Below the pieces are notes generated by a model. That model saw only the letters and a program-made list of their open reading frames with translations. It did no database searches and was not told the DNA's origin. Below, piece after piece: positions 53,514 through 62,209 of a stretch of DNA of 64,000 bases. The first letter of the stretch is position 1. Every line of letters begins with the position of its first letter. The position numbers were made by a program, and so were the translations under genes. Source of the stretch: Gudongella sp049310905 (lineage in GTDB: Bacteria > Bacillota > Clostridia > Tissierellales > Tissierellaceae); assembly GCF_049310905.1 (NCBI RefSeq), contig NZ_JBMEMN010000008.1:18108-82107 (forward strand), given 5' to 3'.

Positions 53514-54890
53514 ATGGGAAAGTGGATCATAGTATGCAATCCAGAATATTATAATGTTGTAGGGGCATTTAATACTTATGATAATATTAATTGGAAACAA
53601 AGTGTGGATATTAAAGTTGGAGATATTGTATATATTTACATTGGGAAACCATTTAGTGCAATTAAGTATGAAACGAAAGTAGTTCAGATTGATTTACCAA
53701 AGCCGACTATAGATGACAAAGAGTTTATCATTGATGGTTCTAATTACGAAAACTATGGTAGATACATGGAATTAAGACTATTGCGGAGTTTTGAAAACGA
53801 TCTATTTTCATATGATTTATTAAAAGAAAATGGCTTGAGGTCTGTTCAAGGTCCTAGTAGAGTTTCCAGTGAATTGGAGTCGTTTATTAAAAAAGTTAGC
53901 AGTCCAAAGTTGAAAAAAGACACACGACAATATTTCTTTGTATTTCAGAATAAAAGCTATGATGAGGAATATAAAGGGGGATATTTATGGGCTCCCCAAC
54001 ATGGCGATAACGGTAGACGTGTTTCTCATTGGGAACTGATGAAAGTAGTAAGAAAGGACGATTTAATAATTCATAGTTACCATAAAAATATTGTCGCAGT
54101 AAGTATCGCAAAGTCAGATGTTTATGAATCTAAGAGACCTTTAGAACTACCCGATCAATGGAATGATAAAGGCTGGAAAGTCGATACTGAATACCTCACT
54201 ATAGAAAATCCAATAGTGACTTCAGAGCACATGAATAAATTAATGGAGTTGCAACCAAGTATAAACGCTCCTTTTAATAGGATAGGTCGAGGGAATACTG
54301 GTTATCTATTCTCATCAACTAAGGAGATGGCAGAGTATATTATAAATGAGTCCGCATTAATTCAGGATAATGAAGCGGAGAAAATAGAGCTTTTAGATTT
54401 GATTAATAATGAGTTTAATTCTGTGGAGAAATACTTAGATCAAATTCTCATTGATGAGATTGGTGAAATGAATCAGCTACCTTCAGATGAAGATGTTGAA
54501 TACAACCCTGAACCAAAGAAAAGAGCAAAACCAAAAACAGACTCTGGAAGAATACATTATCCAAGAGATAATAAAACTTCTTTAAATGCATTAGCTAGGG
54601 CAAAACATAAATGTGAAGTAGATGAAAATCATCCAAGTTTTTTTAGAAAGAAAACGAATTTAAAATATACAGAGCCACATCATTTAATACCAATGTCCTA
54701 CCAAGATTTATTTAAAAACTCTTTAGATGTAGAGGCAAATATTATTGCTTTATGTAGTAATTGTCATAACCAAATACACTATGGAGTTGGGTCAGAAGAA
54801 TTAATAGAGATTATATACAAAAACCGAAAAGAAGAAATTGAACTTGCAGGAATATCAATTAGTTTAGAAGACTTGTTAAATCTATACTAA
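53514..54890 (+). CDS. Predicted modification-dependent endonuclease: EVE-like, EVE-like, HNH
   Basis: 458 residues from ATG 53514, behind GTGAGGTG; a longer frame starts at 53502. Residues about 1-65 (KWIIVCNPEYYNVVGAFN, VGDIVYIYIGKPFSAIKYETKVV) look like an EVE/PUA reader of modified bases. A second one spans about 145-250 (TRQYFFVFQNKSYDEEYKGGYLWAP, DLIIHSYHKNIVAVSIAKSDVYESKRP). The C-terminal about 110 residues are an HNH nuclease: HKCEVD, the TEPHHLIPMSYQ motif and CSNCHNQIHYG zinc site. The layout is typical for type IV restriction of modified phage DNA. It lies between two other nuclease-type genes. Confidence 0.85.
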   Translation: MGKWIIVCNPEYYNVVGAFNTYDNINWKQSVDIKVGDIVYIYIGKPFSAIKYETKVVQIDLPKPTIDDKEFIIDGSNYENYGRYMELRLLRSFENDLFSYDLLKENGLRSVQGPSRVSSELESFIKKVSSPKLKKDTRQYFFVFQNKSYDEEYKGGYLWAPQHGDNGRRVSHWELMKVVRKDDLIIHSYHKNIVAVSIAKSDVYESKRPLELPDQWNDKGWKVDTEYLTIENPIVTSEHMNKLMELQPSINAPFNRIGRGNTGYLFSSTKEMAEYIINESALIQDNEAEKIELLDLINNEFNSVEKYLDQILIDEIGEMNQLPSDEDVEYNPEPKKRAKPKTDSGRIHYPRDNKTSLNALARAKHKCEVDENHPSFFRKKTNLKYTEPHHLIPMSYQDLFKNSLDVEANIIALCSNCHNQIHYGVGSEELIEIIYKNRKEEIELAGISISLEDLLNLY

Positions 54891-54906
54891 ATGAGCAGGT
54901 GATAAT

Positions 54907-54942
54907 ATGGCAACTAATTATAAGAAACGTCCAAAAGAGTAG
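54907..54942 (+). CDS. Micro-ORF of 11 codons between two island genes
   Basis: ATG 54907 is preceded by GAGCAGGTGATAAT and encodes MATNYKKRPKE before TAG. Its end overlaps the ribosome site (GTAGGTGAAT) of the DUF2075 gene. It may be a coupling peptide or the remnant of a lost gene start. Confidence 0.35.
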   Translation: MATNYKKRPKE

Positions 54943-54950
54943 GTGAATAT

Positions 54951-56768
54951 ATGAATAATTGCTATGCTAATAATCTAGATGAATTCCTCAAACTGTCATA
55001 TGATGACTGGATTAAAACTATGATAAAAAACTATATAGAGATTGTTGATGAAATGCCAAGCCAGCAACAAACTTTGGCATGGAAAGATTGCTACTATAAA
55101 ACTATTCCTTTTTTAAAATCATGTGAAGCCTTTGATTGTAATTTAATATTTGAGTATGTTCTTCCAAGAGAAGGAGGTAGAAGACCAGATATGCTGATAA
55201 TATCTGGCAACAGAATACTTGTCTTTGAGTTCAAGATGAAAAAAGCATTCACTCAAGCAGATATTGATCAAGTTGTTGCATATGCAAGAGATATAAACTC
55301 ATATCACAGTGAATCTCATGGATCAGAAGTAATTCCAATTATTGTTCCAACAAAAAAACAAGGTAAGAGTAGAATAGTTGATGGAGTTTATGCATGTACA
55401 CCAGATATGTTAGAAGAAACAATAGGACCTCTACTACTCAAAGAAAAAGTTGTAGAACTAAATGAATGGTTAGAGGGGGAATATCTACCTTTACCGTCGT
55501 TAATTGATGCAGCCCAACGAATATACAACAAGGAAGATTTACCATACATAAGAAAAGCTAATAGTGCAGGAATACCAGAAGCGGTAAGAATATTAATACA
55601 AGCTAGCGAAACAGCAAAAGAAGATGATAGAAGAATACTCGCCTTAGTAACTGGTGTCCCAGGAGCGGGCAAGACTTTATTAGGTCTAGATTATGTATAC
55701 AAGGCAAATGAGTTGAATTCTTATAGTTCGATTTTTCTATCGGGAAATGGCCCTTTAGTTGATGTTTTACAAGATGCTTTGAAGAGTAAAACTTTTGTTG
55801 AAGCACTCAGAAATTATGTAAAAGAATATGGTTTATCTGAAAGCAAAATACCAAATGAGAACATAGTAGTATTTGATGAGGCTCAAAGAGCTTGGGATAG
55901 GGAGCATGTACTACAGAAACACTCAATAGAAGAATCAGAGGCAGAACTAATAATTGGGAGTGCTGACAAAATCCCAGAATGGTCACTGGTTCTTGGACTC
56001 ATAGGAGAAGGACAAGAGATACATAGGGGAGAGGAATCTGGAATTGAACAATGGGTAGATGCTATAGGAAAAAGCAATGAGACTTGGAGCGTAATTTGTC
56101 CACCAAAACTTAAGAATTTATTTAAAGGTGTCTGTGATGTCGAAATATTTGAGAATTTAAATCTCAATATAACTCTTAGATCTCATCTAGCAGATGATGT
56201 ATCAAAATGGGTTTCAAAACTTTTAGATGAAAAAATCCCGGAAGCTAAAGAGATTAGCAGGGTGATCAATGAACAAAAATTTTCAATGTATATAACCAGA
56301 GATCTTGAAAAAGCTAAGCGATATTGTATAAATCGGTACGAAGATAGCAATATCAAAAGATACGGGTTAGTTTGTTCCTCTAAGGCCAAAATATTGCCTA
56401 GATATGGAATAGATAACTCATTTAATACTACCCGACAGTTAAGGGTTGGGGCTTGGTATAATCGACCAATGAATGATTTACTTTCTTGTTGTCAATTAAA
56501 TAGAGTAGCGACAGAGTTCTCATGTCAAGGTCTTGAACTAGATTTACCAATTATTTGTTGGGGTGAAGACTTACTTTGGGAGAAAGAAAAGTGGAAGCCT
56601 TTTACAATAGGAAAGAACTTTAGAGATCCTCATCAAATTCGATTAAATAGCTATAGAGTACTTTTAACAAGAGGTAGGGATGGGTTTATAGTATTTGTAC
56701 CGAATGATAGAATTCTTGATGAGACATATGAGCTCCTTATTAAAGCAGGATTGAGAAAATTATCGTAG
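54951..56768 (+). CDS. PD-(D/E)XK nuclease domain fused to DUF2075 ATPase
   Basis: 605 residues. Residues about 55-160 form a nuclease-like region: EYVLPREGGRRPDMLIISGNRILVFEFKMKKAFTQADIDQVVAYA, with the Asp in RPDML and the E-x-K in FEFKM. Residues about 230-590 are a P-loop ATPase of the DUF2075 group: Walker A VTGVPGAGKTLLGLDYV, Walker B IVVFDEAQRAWDRE, and the late motifs RVATEFSCQGLELDLPIICWG and NSYRVLLTRGRDGFIVFVP, as in superfamily 1 helicases. The enzyme may unwind or translocate DNA and cut it. Start ATG 54951 after AGTAGGTGAAT. It is the last gene of the island. Confidence 0.85.
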   Translation: MNNCYANNLDEFLKLSYDDWIKTMIKNYIEIVDEMPSQQQTLAWKDCYYKTIPFLKSCEAFDCNLIFEYVLPREGGRRPDMLIISGNRILVFEFKMKKAFTQADIDQVVAYARDINSYHSESHGSEVIPIIVPTKKQGKSRIVDGVYACTPDMLEETIGPLLLKEKVVELNEWLEGEYLPLPSLIDAAQRIYNKEDLPYIRKANSAGIPEAVRILIQASETAKEDDRRILALVTGVPGAGKTLLGLDYVYKANELNSYSSIFLSGNGPLVDVLQDALKSKTFVEALRNYVKEYGLSESKIPNENIVVFDEAQRAWDREHVLQKHSIEESEAELIIGSADKIPEWSLVLGLIGEGQEIHRGEESGIEQWVDAIGKSNETWSVICPPKLKNLFKGVCDVEIFENLNLNITLRSHLADDVSKWVSKLLDEKIPEAKEISRVINEQKFSMYITRDLEKAKRYCINRYEDSNIKRYGLVCSSKAKILPRYGIDNSFNTTRQLRVGAWYNRPMNDLLSCCQLNRVATEFSCQGLELDLPIICWGEDLLWEKEKWKPFTIGKNFRDPHQIRLNSYRVLLTRGRDGFIVFVPNDRILDETYELLIKAGLRKLS

Positions 56769-57064
56769 CATAAAAACTGAAATGGAAGTATCGAGTGAAA
56801 TTATTTGCATATAATAGATGCCATTTCTAATATTAGAAATGTACATACCCTGAATAGAAGAGGTGCTGAACAGTAGAGAATATTGATTGAATAATTCAAA
56901 TTTCCAGAGAATAAAAAGTTATTATAATAAAATTATTAGTAGGTTTATCCAAATATTTGGGTAAAGTATGAACTGTAGAGATTTATGACATAATAATTTA
57001 AAAACTTATCTTTTCAATATACTTAACATGAGTACCTATATAATAATTTTAAGGGAGCTGAGAA
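56769..57064. other. Gene-free AT-rich spacer before leader RNA copy 2
   Basis: Nothing coding is evident. A TATAAT at 57039-57044, about 20 bases ahead of the leader RNA motif, probably belongs to its promoter; the -35 is not clear. Confidence 0.45.
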
Positions 57065-57135
57065 AAGATGGATTAATTGGACGCTTGTCCATCTTGGAGC
57101 TGGAGCGTAACCGACCTAATACAGGTCGGTTTTTT
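57065..57135 (+). ncRNA. Leader RNA motif with pseudoknot potential and terminator, copy 2
   Basis: AAGATGGA (57065-57072) pairs with TCCATCTT (57088-57095). The 15-base loop contains TGGACGCTT (57078-57086), identical to the loop at 29283-29291; its CGCTT can pair with GAGCG (57103-57107). The terminator ACCGACCT (57110-57117) with AGGTCGGT (57123-57130) and T-run is also the same as in copy 1. The stem sequences differ but keep their pairing, which supports a real RNA structure. Confidence 0.65.
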
Positions 57136-57232
57136 GTCGTAAAGATTTTAAAAATAGATGTCAGGAGGTGACCAAAAAAATATACTTATTGGATCGAGAG
57201 TCTCTAGTAATCAAAATGAAAGGGGTAATTTG

Positions 57233-58153
57233 ATGAAAAAAACATTATCACTATTTATGGTTGTATTAATGATCTTGAGCACTTCGATAGTATTTGCGGA
57301 ACCAGCTCCACCAAATTGGGACATATCAGGAACCTGGTCACTGATACTTAATAACACGTATGAAAGAGAGTTCAGAAATCTTATTCAGGATGAGGAAGGA
57401 AAAGTAACGGGAGAATTTTTTTATTTGACTGATGATGGTTGGGAAGAAGGTGGTACATTAGAAGGATATGTATCAGGTGATAAGGTCTATTTATATTATG
57501 AAAGACCCGCGCAATACAATTATTCGGGAGATTTCACAGGAGAAATCGACTGGTCTGGAATGAGTGGAGAATTTAAAGATAGTAGTGGAACAGAATATAG
57601 TTGGGTTACTACTTATGGAGAGCCTGAACTGCTTTGGGATGCCAGAGTAAGCGGCGGTGGCCAAATGATGGCAGATTCAGGAGAAGAATCAGCCAAGAAT
57701 GGAAAGCCAATTTTCTATAAAATCTCATTTGGTGGAGGATCATATGTTTCAAATAGAGATTTATATTTTGATGGATTGGAAGTAACATTTCATAATGTAA
57801 GCGATCCAGAAGTTAAAGGTGGAAAATTTGTTGGTGACGAGCTAGTTGAAATGGATTTTAGGTTCAATGAAGGAGTAGCCAAATATACAGTTAACGGTAC
57901 TTTTAATGGGGATCCTGGGTACTCAATGATTGTAAGAGTTGAAGATTTCGGTGAACCGAGCTTTGGATTCGAAGATACTGAAGAACAGGAGTTTTATGCA
58001 GACAACCTTAGATTTGTACTAAAAGGAGAAATTTCATATGATTCGTCAAATGATTTTCCTGGCGAAAGTGATAATGATGGGAAGGCTAGAAATTTCCTTG
58101 ATAGAGGGAATATACAGGTCGATGATTTAGCAGGGTATGGAATAATTAGGTAA
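57233..58153 (+). CDS. Hypothetical secreted protein
   Basis: 306 residues from ATG 57233 behind GAAAGGGG; the frame can be read back to 57158. A signal peptide (MKKTLSLFMVVLMILSTSIV, cut near FAEPAPP) is followed by a beta-rich domain: WDISGTWSLILNNTYEREFRN, GEFFYLTDDGWEEGGTLEGYVSGDKVYLYYE, EIDWSGMSGEFKDSSG, about 30-135, and a second about 145-270. I recognise no family. It is controlled by the same leader RNA type as the papain-like gene. A terminator lies downstream. Confidence 0.8.
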   Translation: MKKTLSLFMVVLMILSTSIVFAEPAPPNWDISGTWSLILNNTYEREFRNLIQDEEGKVTGEFFYLTDDGWEEGGTLEGYVSGDKVYLYYERPAQYNYSGDFTGEIDWSGMSGEFKDSSGTEYSWVTTYGEPELLWDARVSGGGQMMADSGEESAKNGKPIFYKISFGGGSYVSNRDLYFDGLEVTFHNVSDPEVKGGKFVGDELVEMDFRFNEGVAKYTVNGTFNGDPGYSMIVRVEDFGEPSFGFEDTEEQEFYADNLRFVLKGEISYDSSNDFPGESDNDGKARNFLDRGNIQVDDLAGYGIIR

Positions 58154-58206
58154 GAGACTAGTATACCTAATTAAAACTATATATTTGTAAATGTAAAAAA
58201 CTATTA

Positions 58207-58241
58207 GAAAAGCTGGCTTTGTATTATATAGCCAGCTTTTC
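58207..58241 (+). terminator. Terminator of the secreted-protein gene
   Basis: GAAAAGCTGGCT (58207-58218) pairs with AGCCAGCTTTTC (58230-58241), followed by GTTTTTT. Confidence 0.88.
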
Positions 58242-58401
58242 GTTTTTTAGTAGTCAAAAAAATTAAGTTCTGATTTGTGTGTATCAGTACACATCTCATA
58301 AATTAACAAAAAAATAGAAAATTGCAACAATGGTTTGACCAGTGACTTGTAAACAGGTAGAATAGAACATATAGGAAGATATTGACAATAGGAGGGAAAG
58401 T

Positions 58402-59043
58402 ATGGCAGAAAAAACGGGAAACATCGGTTTTGAAGAAACCCTTTGGAAAGCAGCAGACAAATTAAGAGGAAGCATGGATGCATCTGAGTACAAGTATGTT
58501 GTACTTGGACTGATATTCCTTAAATACATATCCGATAAATTCGAGACCAAGTTCAATGAATTAGTTGAAGAGGGTGAAGGATTTGAAGAAGATAGAGATG
58601 AGTATTTGGCTGAGAACATCTTCTGGGTACCCAAAGAAGCTAGATGGTCATATATCATGGATAATGCCAAGGATCCAAAGATTGGCCAGTTCATTGATGA
58701 TGCTATGATACTTATTGAAAAAGAGAACCCGTCCCTTAAGGGAGTACTGGATAAGAGATACGCTAGACCAGAGCTTGATAAGAGAAGACTCGGGGAGCTT
58801 ATAGACCTTATTTCTACAATAAAGCTACACAATAATGGTGAAAAGGATCTCCTAGGAAGAGTATATGAATACTTCCTTGGACAGTTTGCATCAGCAGAAG
58901 GAAAAGGTGGAGGAGAGTTCTACACTCCAACCAGTATTGTTAAGACCTTGGTAGAAATGATCGAGCCATACAAAGGGAGAGTCTATGATATAATCTTGCA
59001 GAAATTGATACAATTTAATTATCCTAAAAGTTATTGTAGTTAG
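58402..59043 (+). pseudogene. hsdM: Type I restriction-modification methylase (HsdM), truncated after the N-terminal domain
   Basis: 213 codons. The N-terminal helical domain is intact: GFEETLWKAADKLRGSMDASEYKYVVLGLIFLKYISDKF, LLGRVYEYFLGQFASAEGKGGGEFYTP and SIVKTLVEMIEPYKGRVYD. In full HsdM this leads directly into the SAM-binding DPxxGSGG motif. Here the sequence switches after about 58990 to unrelated residues (IILQKLIQFNYPKSYCS) and stops. The NPPF catalytic motif is gone, and no hsdS or hsdR is seen. The break coincides with a change to more AT-rich DNA, so this is probably an insertion or deletion junction. Confidence 0.88.
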
Positions 59044-59175
59044 GGGTGTGCAAACTCAAAAAAGGGTGTGCAGTTGTAGGAGTCGGGGATTCCTCAGCTA
59101 TTTTAATTTATGGATAGTTTTATAAATATTAGTACGGTATAATTAAATAGATAAGTAGAAAATTGGAGGAAAGTT

Positions 59176-59691
59176 ATGAAAGAGGATAGTAAAACAAACA
59201 AGTTAACTAAAATATTATTTGTTATTTATCTGATTGCATTATTTTGGATAATAATATTCAAATTTGATATTCCATTTTCTAATTTGGGATATATGAGAAA
59301 TGTAAATTTAATTCCTTTCAGTGAATCTTTAATAATAAATGGCAAACTTGATTTTAAAGAAATGGTTATGAATGCAGTGATTTTCTTACCTCTTGGTATA
59401 TACGTGGAAGCCTTATTTAAAAAATATACTATTGGTAGAAAAATTTTATTTATTTTATTTATCAGCTTTATATGTGAAATATCCCAGTTTATTCTAGGCG
59501 TTGGAGCTTCTGATATTACGGACATTATTAATAATGTGTTAGGTGGAATAATTGGATTAGTAATATACAAAGGTATCGTAAAAATAATGAAAAGTGGTGT
59601 TAAGGCACAGAGGTTTATTAATGTAATTGCGACAATAGGAACTATTTCCATGACTTTATTGTTATCGGTACTTGTCATATACAACTTATAG
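59176..59691 (+). CDS. VanZ-family membrane protein
   Basis: 171 residues with four or five membrane spans. VanZ features are RNVNLIPFSESLI, MNAVIFLPLGIYVEALF, and ISQFILGVGASDITDIINNVLGGIIGLVIYK with its conserved DITD. VanZ-like proteins modestly raise resistance to teicoplanin or other lipoglycopeptides in some hosts; most have no known role. ATG 59176 follows GGAGGAAAG. It lies just after the hsdM junction in AT-rich, likely acquired DNA. Confidence 0.88.
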   Translation: MKEDSKTNKLTKILFVIYLIALFWIIIFKFDIPFSNLGYMRNVNLIPFSESLIINGKLDFKEMVMNAVIFLPLGIYVEALFKKYTIGRKILFILFISFICEISQFILGVGASDITDIINNVLGGIIGLVIYKGIVKIMKSGVKAQRFINVIATIGTISMTLLLSVLVIYNL

Positions 59692-59840
59692 TAGATTATT
59701 TAAAATAATGATTATCCCTTTTGCTCAGAATAGCTCCCTGAACGAACAAATGTTTGATACAACATAAGTACAAATAAAGTTTAAGCTCTTCATAGGAATA
59801 GTGGGGCAATGATGAAAGAGCAGAGAAAGGAAGCAACGTT

Positions 59841-60629
59841 ATGCAAATTAAAATTCGAAATCCTTTTATTCAAAGTATATGGTTTAAGCTCCTATTGCTC
59901 ATTGTCTTTTTTATACCGCCTTACTCACAGATTCCGTATCCTCCAATTGATACAGCAGAAGTAATTGCAAGTGTTATGGCACAACCAGTTATTGAAAAGA
60001 TAAACCTATTATTACCTATTGCTAAGTTTTTTCTACTTATTATGATGTTGATTCCCTTTTTAAAAGGTAAGTTAGCTTCACATATTTTTATGGGCTACAT
60101 TTCCTTTATTCTAATCATTGTTGCATTCTTTCAAAATATGTCATTTACACAAAACTATGGATTTGTTTGGTTAATTGGTAATACAGTGATTATATTAATA
60201 GCTGCAGCAGTTTGTATCTATGACTTATTTAAACAAAAAACCATATTGAGTCGAGAAAACCTTCAGGTTCAGACATTATGGGTGCTGGCACCGATGCTTT
60301 TGGCATTTTTAATGCCATATGGAGTAAATGAACAAGATGTTATTCAACCTGCGTTTGGATTATCGGTACTAACAAATGAAGCTGGTGTTACCTATTGTAT
60401 GATTACTCCTATAATAATTGGAGTAATGATCCTGTTTTCAAAAGATGTTTATCCTCCTACACTTTCTATTATTTCCTTTATAGGATTCATATTTGGCATG
60501 ATGAATATTCTAACATGGTTCGTATTTCAAAATCAGAATTGGTGGATGGGTATCCTTCATTTACCATTAGTCATACTCTCATTTTATGCTTTACTTTTAA
60601 GTAGGCGTCGTTTTAAGTCTCTCTTCTAA
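59841..60629 (+). CDS. Hypothetical polytopic membrane protein
   Basis: 262 residues with about seven membrane spans. The first loop includes PPYSQIPYPPIDTAEVIASVMAQ, possibly an external segment. No family is recognised. ATG 59841 after GAAAGGAAG. The AT-rich neighbourhood suggests cargo of the mobile element. Confidence 0.7.
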   Translation: MQIKIRNPFIQSIWFKLLLLIVFFIPPYSQIPYPPIDTAEVIASVMAQPVIEKINLLLPIAKFFLLIMMLIPFLKGKLASHIFMGYISFILIIVAFFQNMSFTQNYGFVWLIGNTVIILIAAAVCIYDLFKQKTILSRENLQVQTLWVLAPMLLAFLMPYGVNEQDVIQPAFGLSVLTNEAGVTYCMITPIIIGVMILFSKDVYPPTLSIISFIGFIFGMMNILTWFVFQNQNWWMGILHLPLVILSFYALLLSRRRFKSLF

Positions 60630-60895
60630 TAATAGTCATCATTTTTTTTACATCTAATAAGTATCAGTCACTAAATATGGTGAATCACTGTATTGAGTTT
60701 ATTGAAAAAATAATATAAATAAATGCGTTGAGTCACACGAAATAATTAAACGGCTAAAAAATTCATCTATGAATTTCTACCTAGTGAAATGATAACAATA
60801 TTAGTTTACGTTCATAATAAAAGTTATTCTGAGCAGAGGGGATACTCATTTTTAAGACTAAATCCCACTTTTTAAATAGGCAAAGGATGGTAAAA

Positions 60896-61333
60896 ATGGA
60901 CATACAAAAAATAAAACTCATATCAAATAATATATGCTATGGTCCAGAACCATCTCCTTCTGATGAAGTGGAACAACATTTGACTATATCAGCAACAGGA
61001 GATGTATGGTTTATTGGCTATAATTATAATAGGGGATTTGGGAATTACAAGATAGGTAGAGAGCAAAATTTATTTATTGATAAAACAAGAGCGGAACAAA
61101 TCCTCTCTCTAATTTCTCAGTATTTTTTTAATAACCCATCTACTTTATTTGCTACGGATATTGGCCAGTGGGAGCGTATCATTATTGATACAGCTGGAAA
61201 AGAATATAAATTTAATGGATCACTTTTTGGCGAGATAATGGTAGGGGATATTGATATAACAGGATACATACGTGAAAATATTCCAGTTGACAGTTTATTT
61301 GTGTTTGATGACATACATTGGGATGAAGAATAA
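60896..61333 (+). CDS. Hypothetical protein
   Basis: 145 residues from ATG 60896, behind AAAGGATGG; ATG 60887 is in frame but overlaps that site. A soluble, mixed alpha/beta protein: ICYGPEPSPSDEVEQHLTISATGDVWFIGYNY, EQILSLISQYFFNN, GQWERIIIDTAGKEYKF. I do not recognise it. It resembles immunity-type or small regulatory proteins only in size. It lies among other AT-rich small genes. Confidence 0.65.
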   Translation: MDIQKIKLISNNICYGPEPSPSDEVEQHLTISATGDVWFIGYNYNRGFGNYKIGREQNLFIDKTRAEQILSLISQYFFNNPSTLFATDIGQWERIIIDTAGKEYKFNGSLFGEIMVGDIDITGYIRENIPVDSLFVFDDIHWDEE

Positions 61334-61433
61334 AAATGGCTTAATATGATTTTGTATGTAATGTACATTAGTAATACAATGTGACATAAACTCGAACAGA
61401 TAAATAAAAATTTTATGGAGGTGTGATATTTAA

Positions 61434-61760
61434 ATGCAAGAAGTAATTGTTACGGTAATCCTCTTTATAGTATCAATTGGGGCATTTATTTTAAGCTTTT
61501 TCTCTTTTAAAGAAAAAGGGTTTTTGCTTAACAATGCCTATATTTATGCATCAAAAAAAGAACGAAACAGTATGGATAAAAAGCCGCATTACCGGCAATC
61601 AGCAATAGTATTTTTCTTAATTAGCATCAGTTTTTTATTAAATGGTATTGAAGTACTTTTAGATAGTGGATGGATTTTTTACGTAGCGTTAGCAGTAATG
61701 GTTGTGACAATAATTTATGCCATTGTATCCAGTATATTAATCGAGAATAAAAAGAAATAA
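61434..61760 (+). CDS. Small membrane protein (possibly DUF3784-like)
   Basis: 108 residues with three membrane spans (about 5-22, 58-76, 81-102) and a central basic loop YIYASKKERNSMDKKPHYRQ, reminiscent of the KxxMD loop of DUF3784 proteins. Function unknown. ATG 61434 is preceded by TGGAGGTGTGAT. Confidence 0.65.
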   Translation: MQEVIVTVILFIVSIGAFILSFFSFKEKGFLLNNAYIYASKKERNSMDKKPHYRQSAIVFFLISISFLLNGIEVLLDSGWIFYVALAVMVVTIIYAIVSSILIENKKK

Positions 61761-62072
61761 AGTAAGGTTGCGATTTCTATTTGTAAACACCAATAAATGA
61801 GTATAATTTATTTTTTAATTACGGTACATCATTTATATTATACGAATTAGTATAGTTAACAAATGTATATAGTCCATGAATCACCGACATTTTCGATAAT
61901 GGTATAGAGGATTTTATAGAGAATTATAGTAAGTTTTGGAAGACAAGAAATGAAATTTCATCCTGTCTTTCTACTATTTAAAATCTATAGGGTGATGCAG
62001 ACATTAGCATAGAGCTTTGTTGAATAGAGTAATTAAAAGTGGTATAATCAGCTGTATAAGGAGGATTTAAAT
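61761..62072. other. Gene-free spacer upstream of the erm leader
   Basis: AT-rich, no gene. It holds the promoter TTGAAT (62020-62025), 17 bases, TATAAT (62043-62048), suitable for the erm operon. Confidence 0.6.
62020..62048 (+). promoter_or_regulatory. Promoter of the erm leader and gene
   Basis: TTGAAT (62020-62025) and TATAAT (62043-62048) with a 17-base spacer, 25 bases before the leader peptide start. Confidence 0.75.
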
Positions 62073-62120
62073 ATGTGTACATGTATTGCAGTAGTAGATA
62101 TTACTTTATCTCATTTATAA
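62073..62120 (+). CDS. Erm leader peptide, IAVV class
   Basis: ATG 62073, behind AAGGAGG (62058-62064), encodes the 15 residues MCTCIAVVDITLSHL. It contains IAVV, the macrolide-dependent ribosome-stalling motif of one class of erm leaders, at residues 5-8. It differs from what I recall of the first ErmA leader of Tn554 at a few positions. Stalling on it would free the erm start site. Confidence 0.9.
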   Translation: MCTCIAVVDITLSHL

Positions 62121-62150
62121 TGAAAAGAATTAAAGGAGGTAAAAATAATT

Positions 62151-62209
62151 GGTTATAATGAGCTCTTAAGATTAGTTCATTATAACCGGCAAGGAGAAGG
62201 TTATAATGA
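62151..62209 (+). promoter_or_regulatory. Translational attenuator of the erm gene
   Basis: GGTTATAATGA occurs at 62151-62161 and again at 62199-62209, where it spans the erm start codon (62206). TCATTATAACC (62177-62187) lies between them and can pair with either. Pairing with the second copy hides the start codon; a stalled ribosome on the leader would shift the balance. An extra AAGGAGG at 62132-62140 precedes the first copy. Confidence 0.85.
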
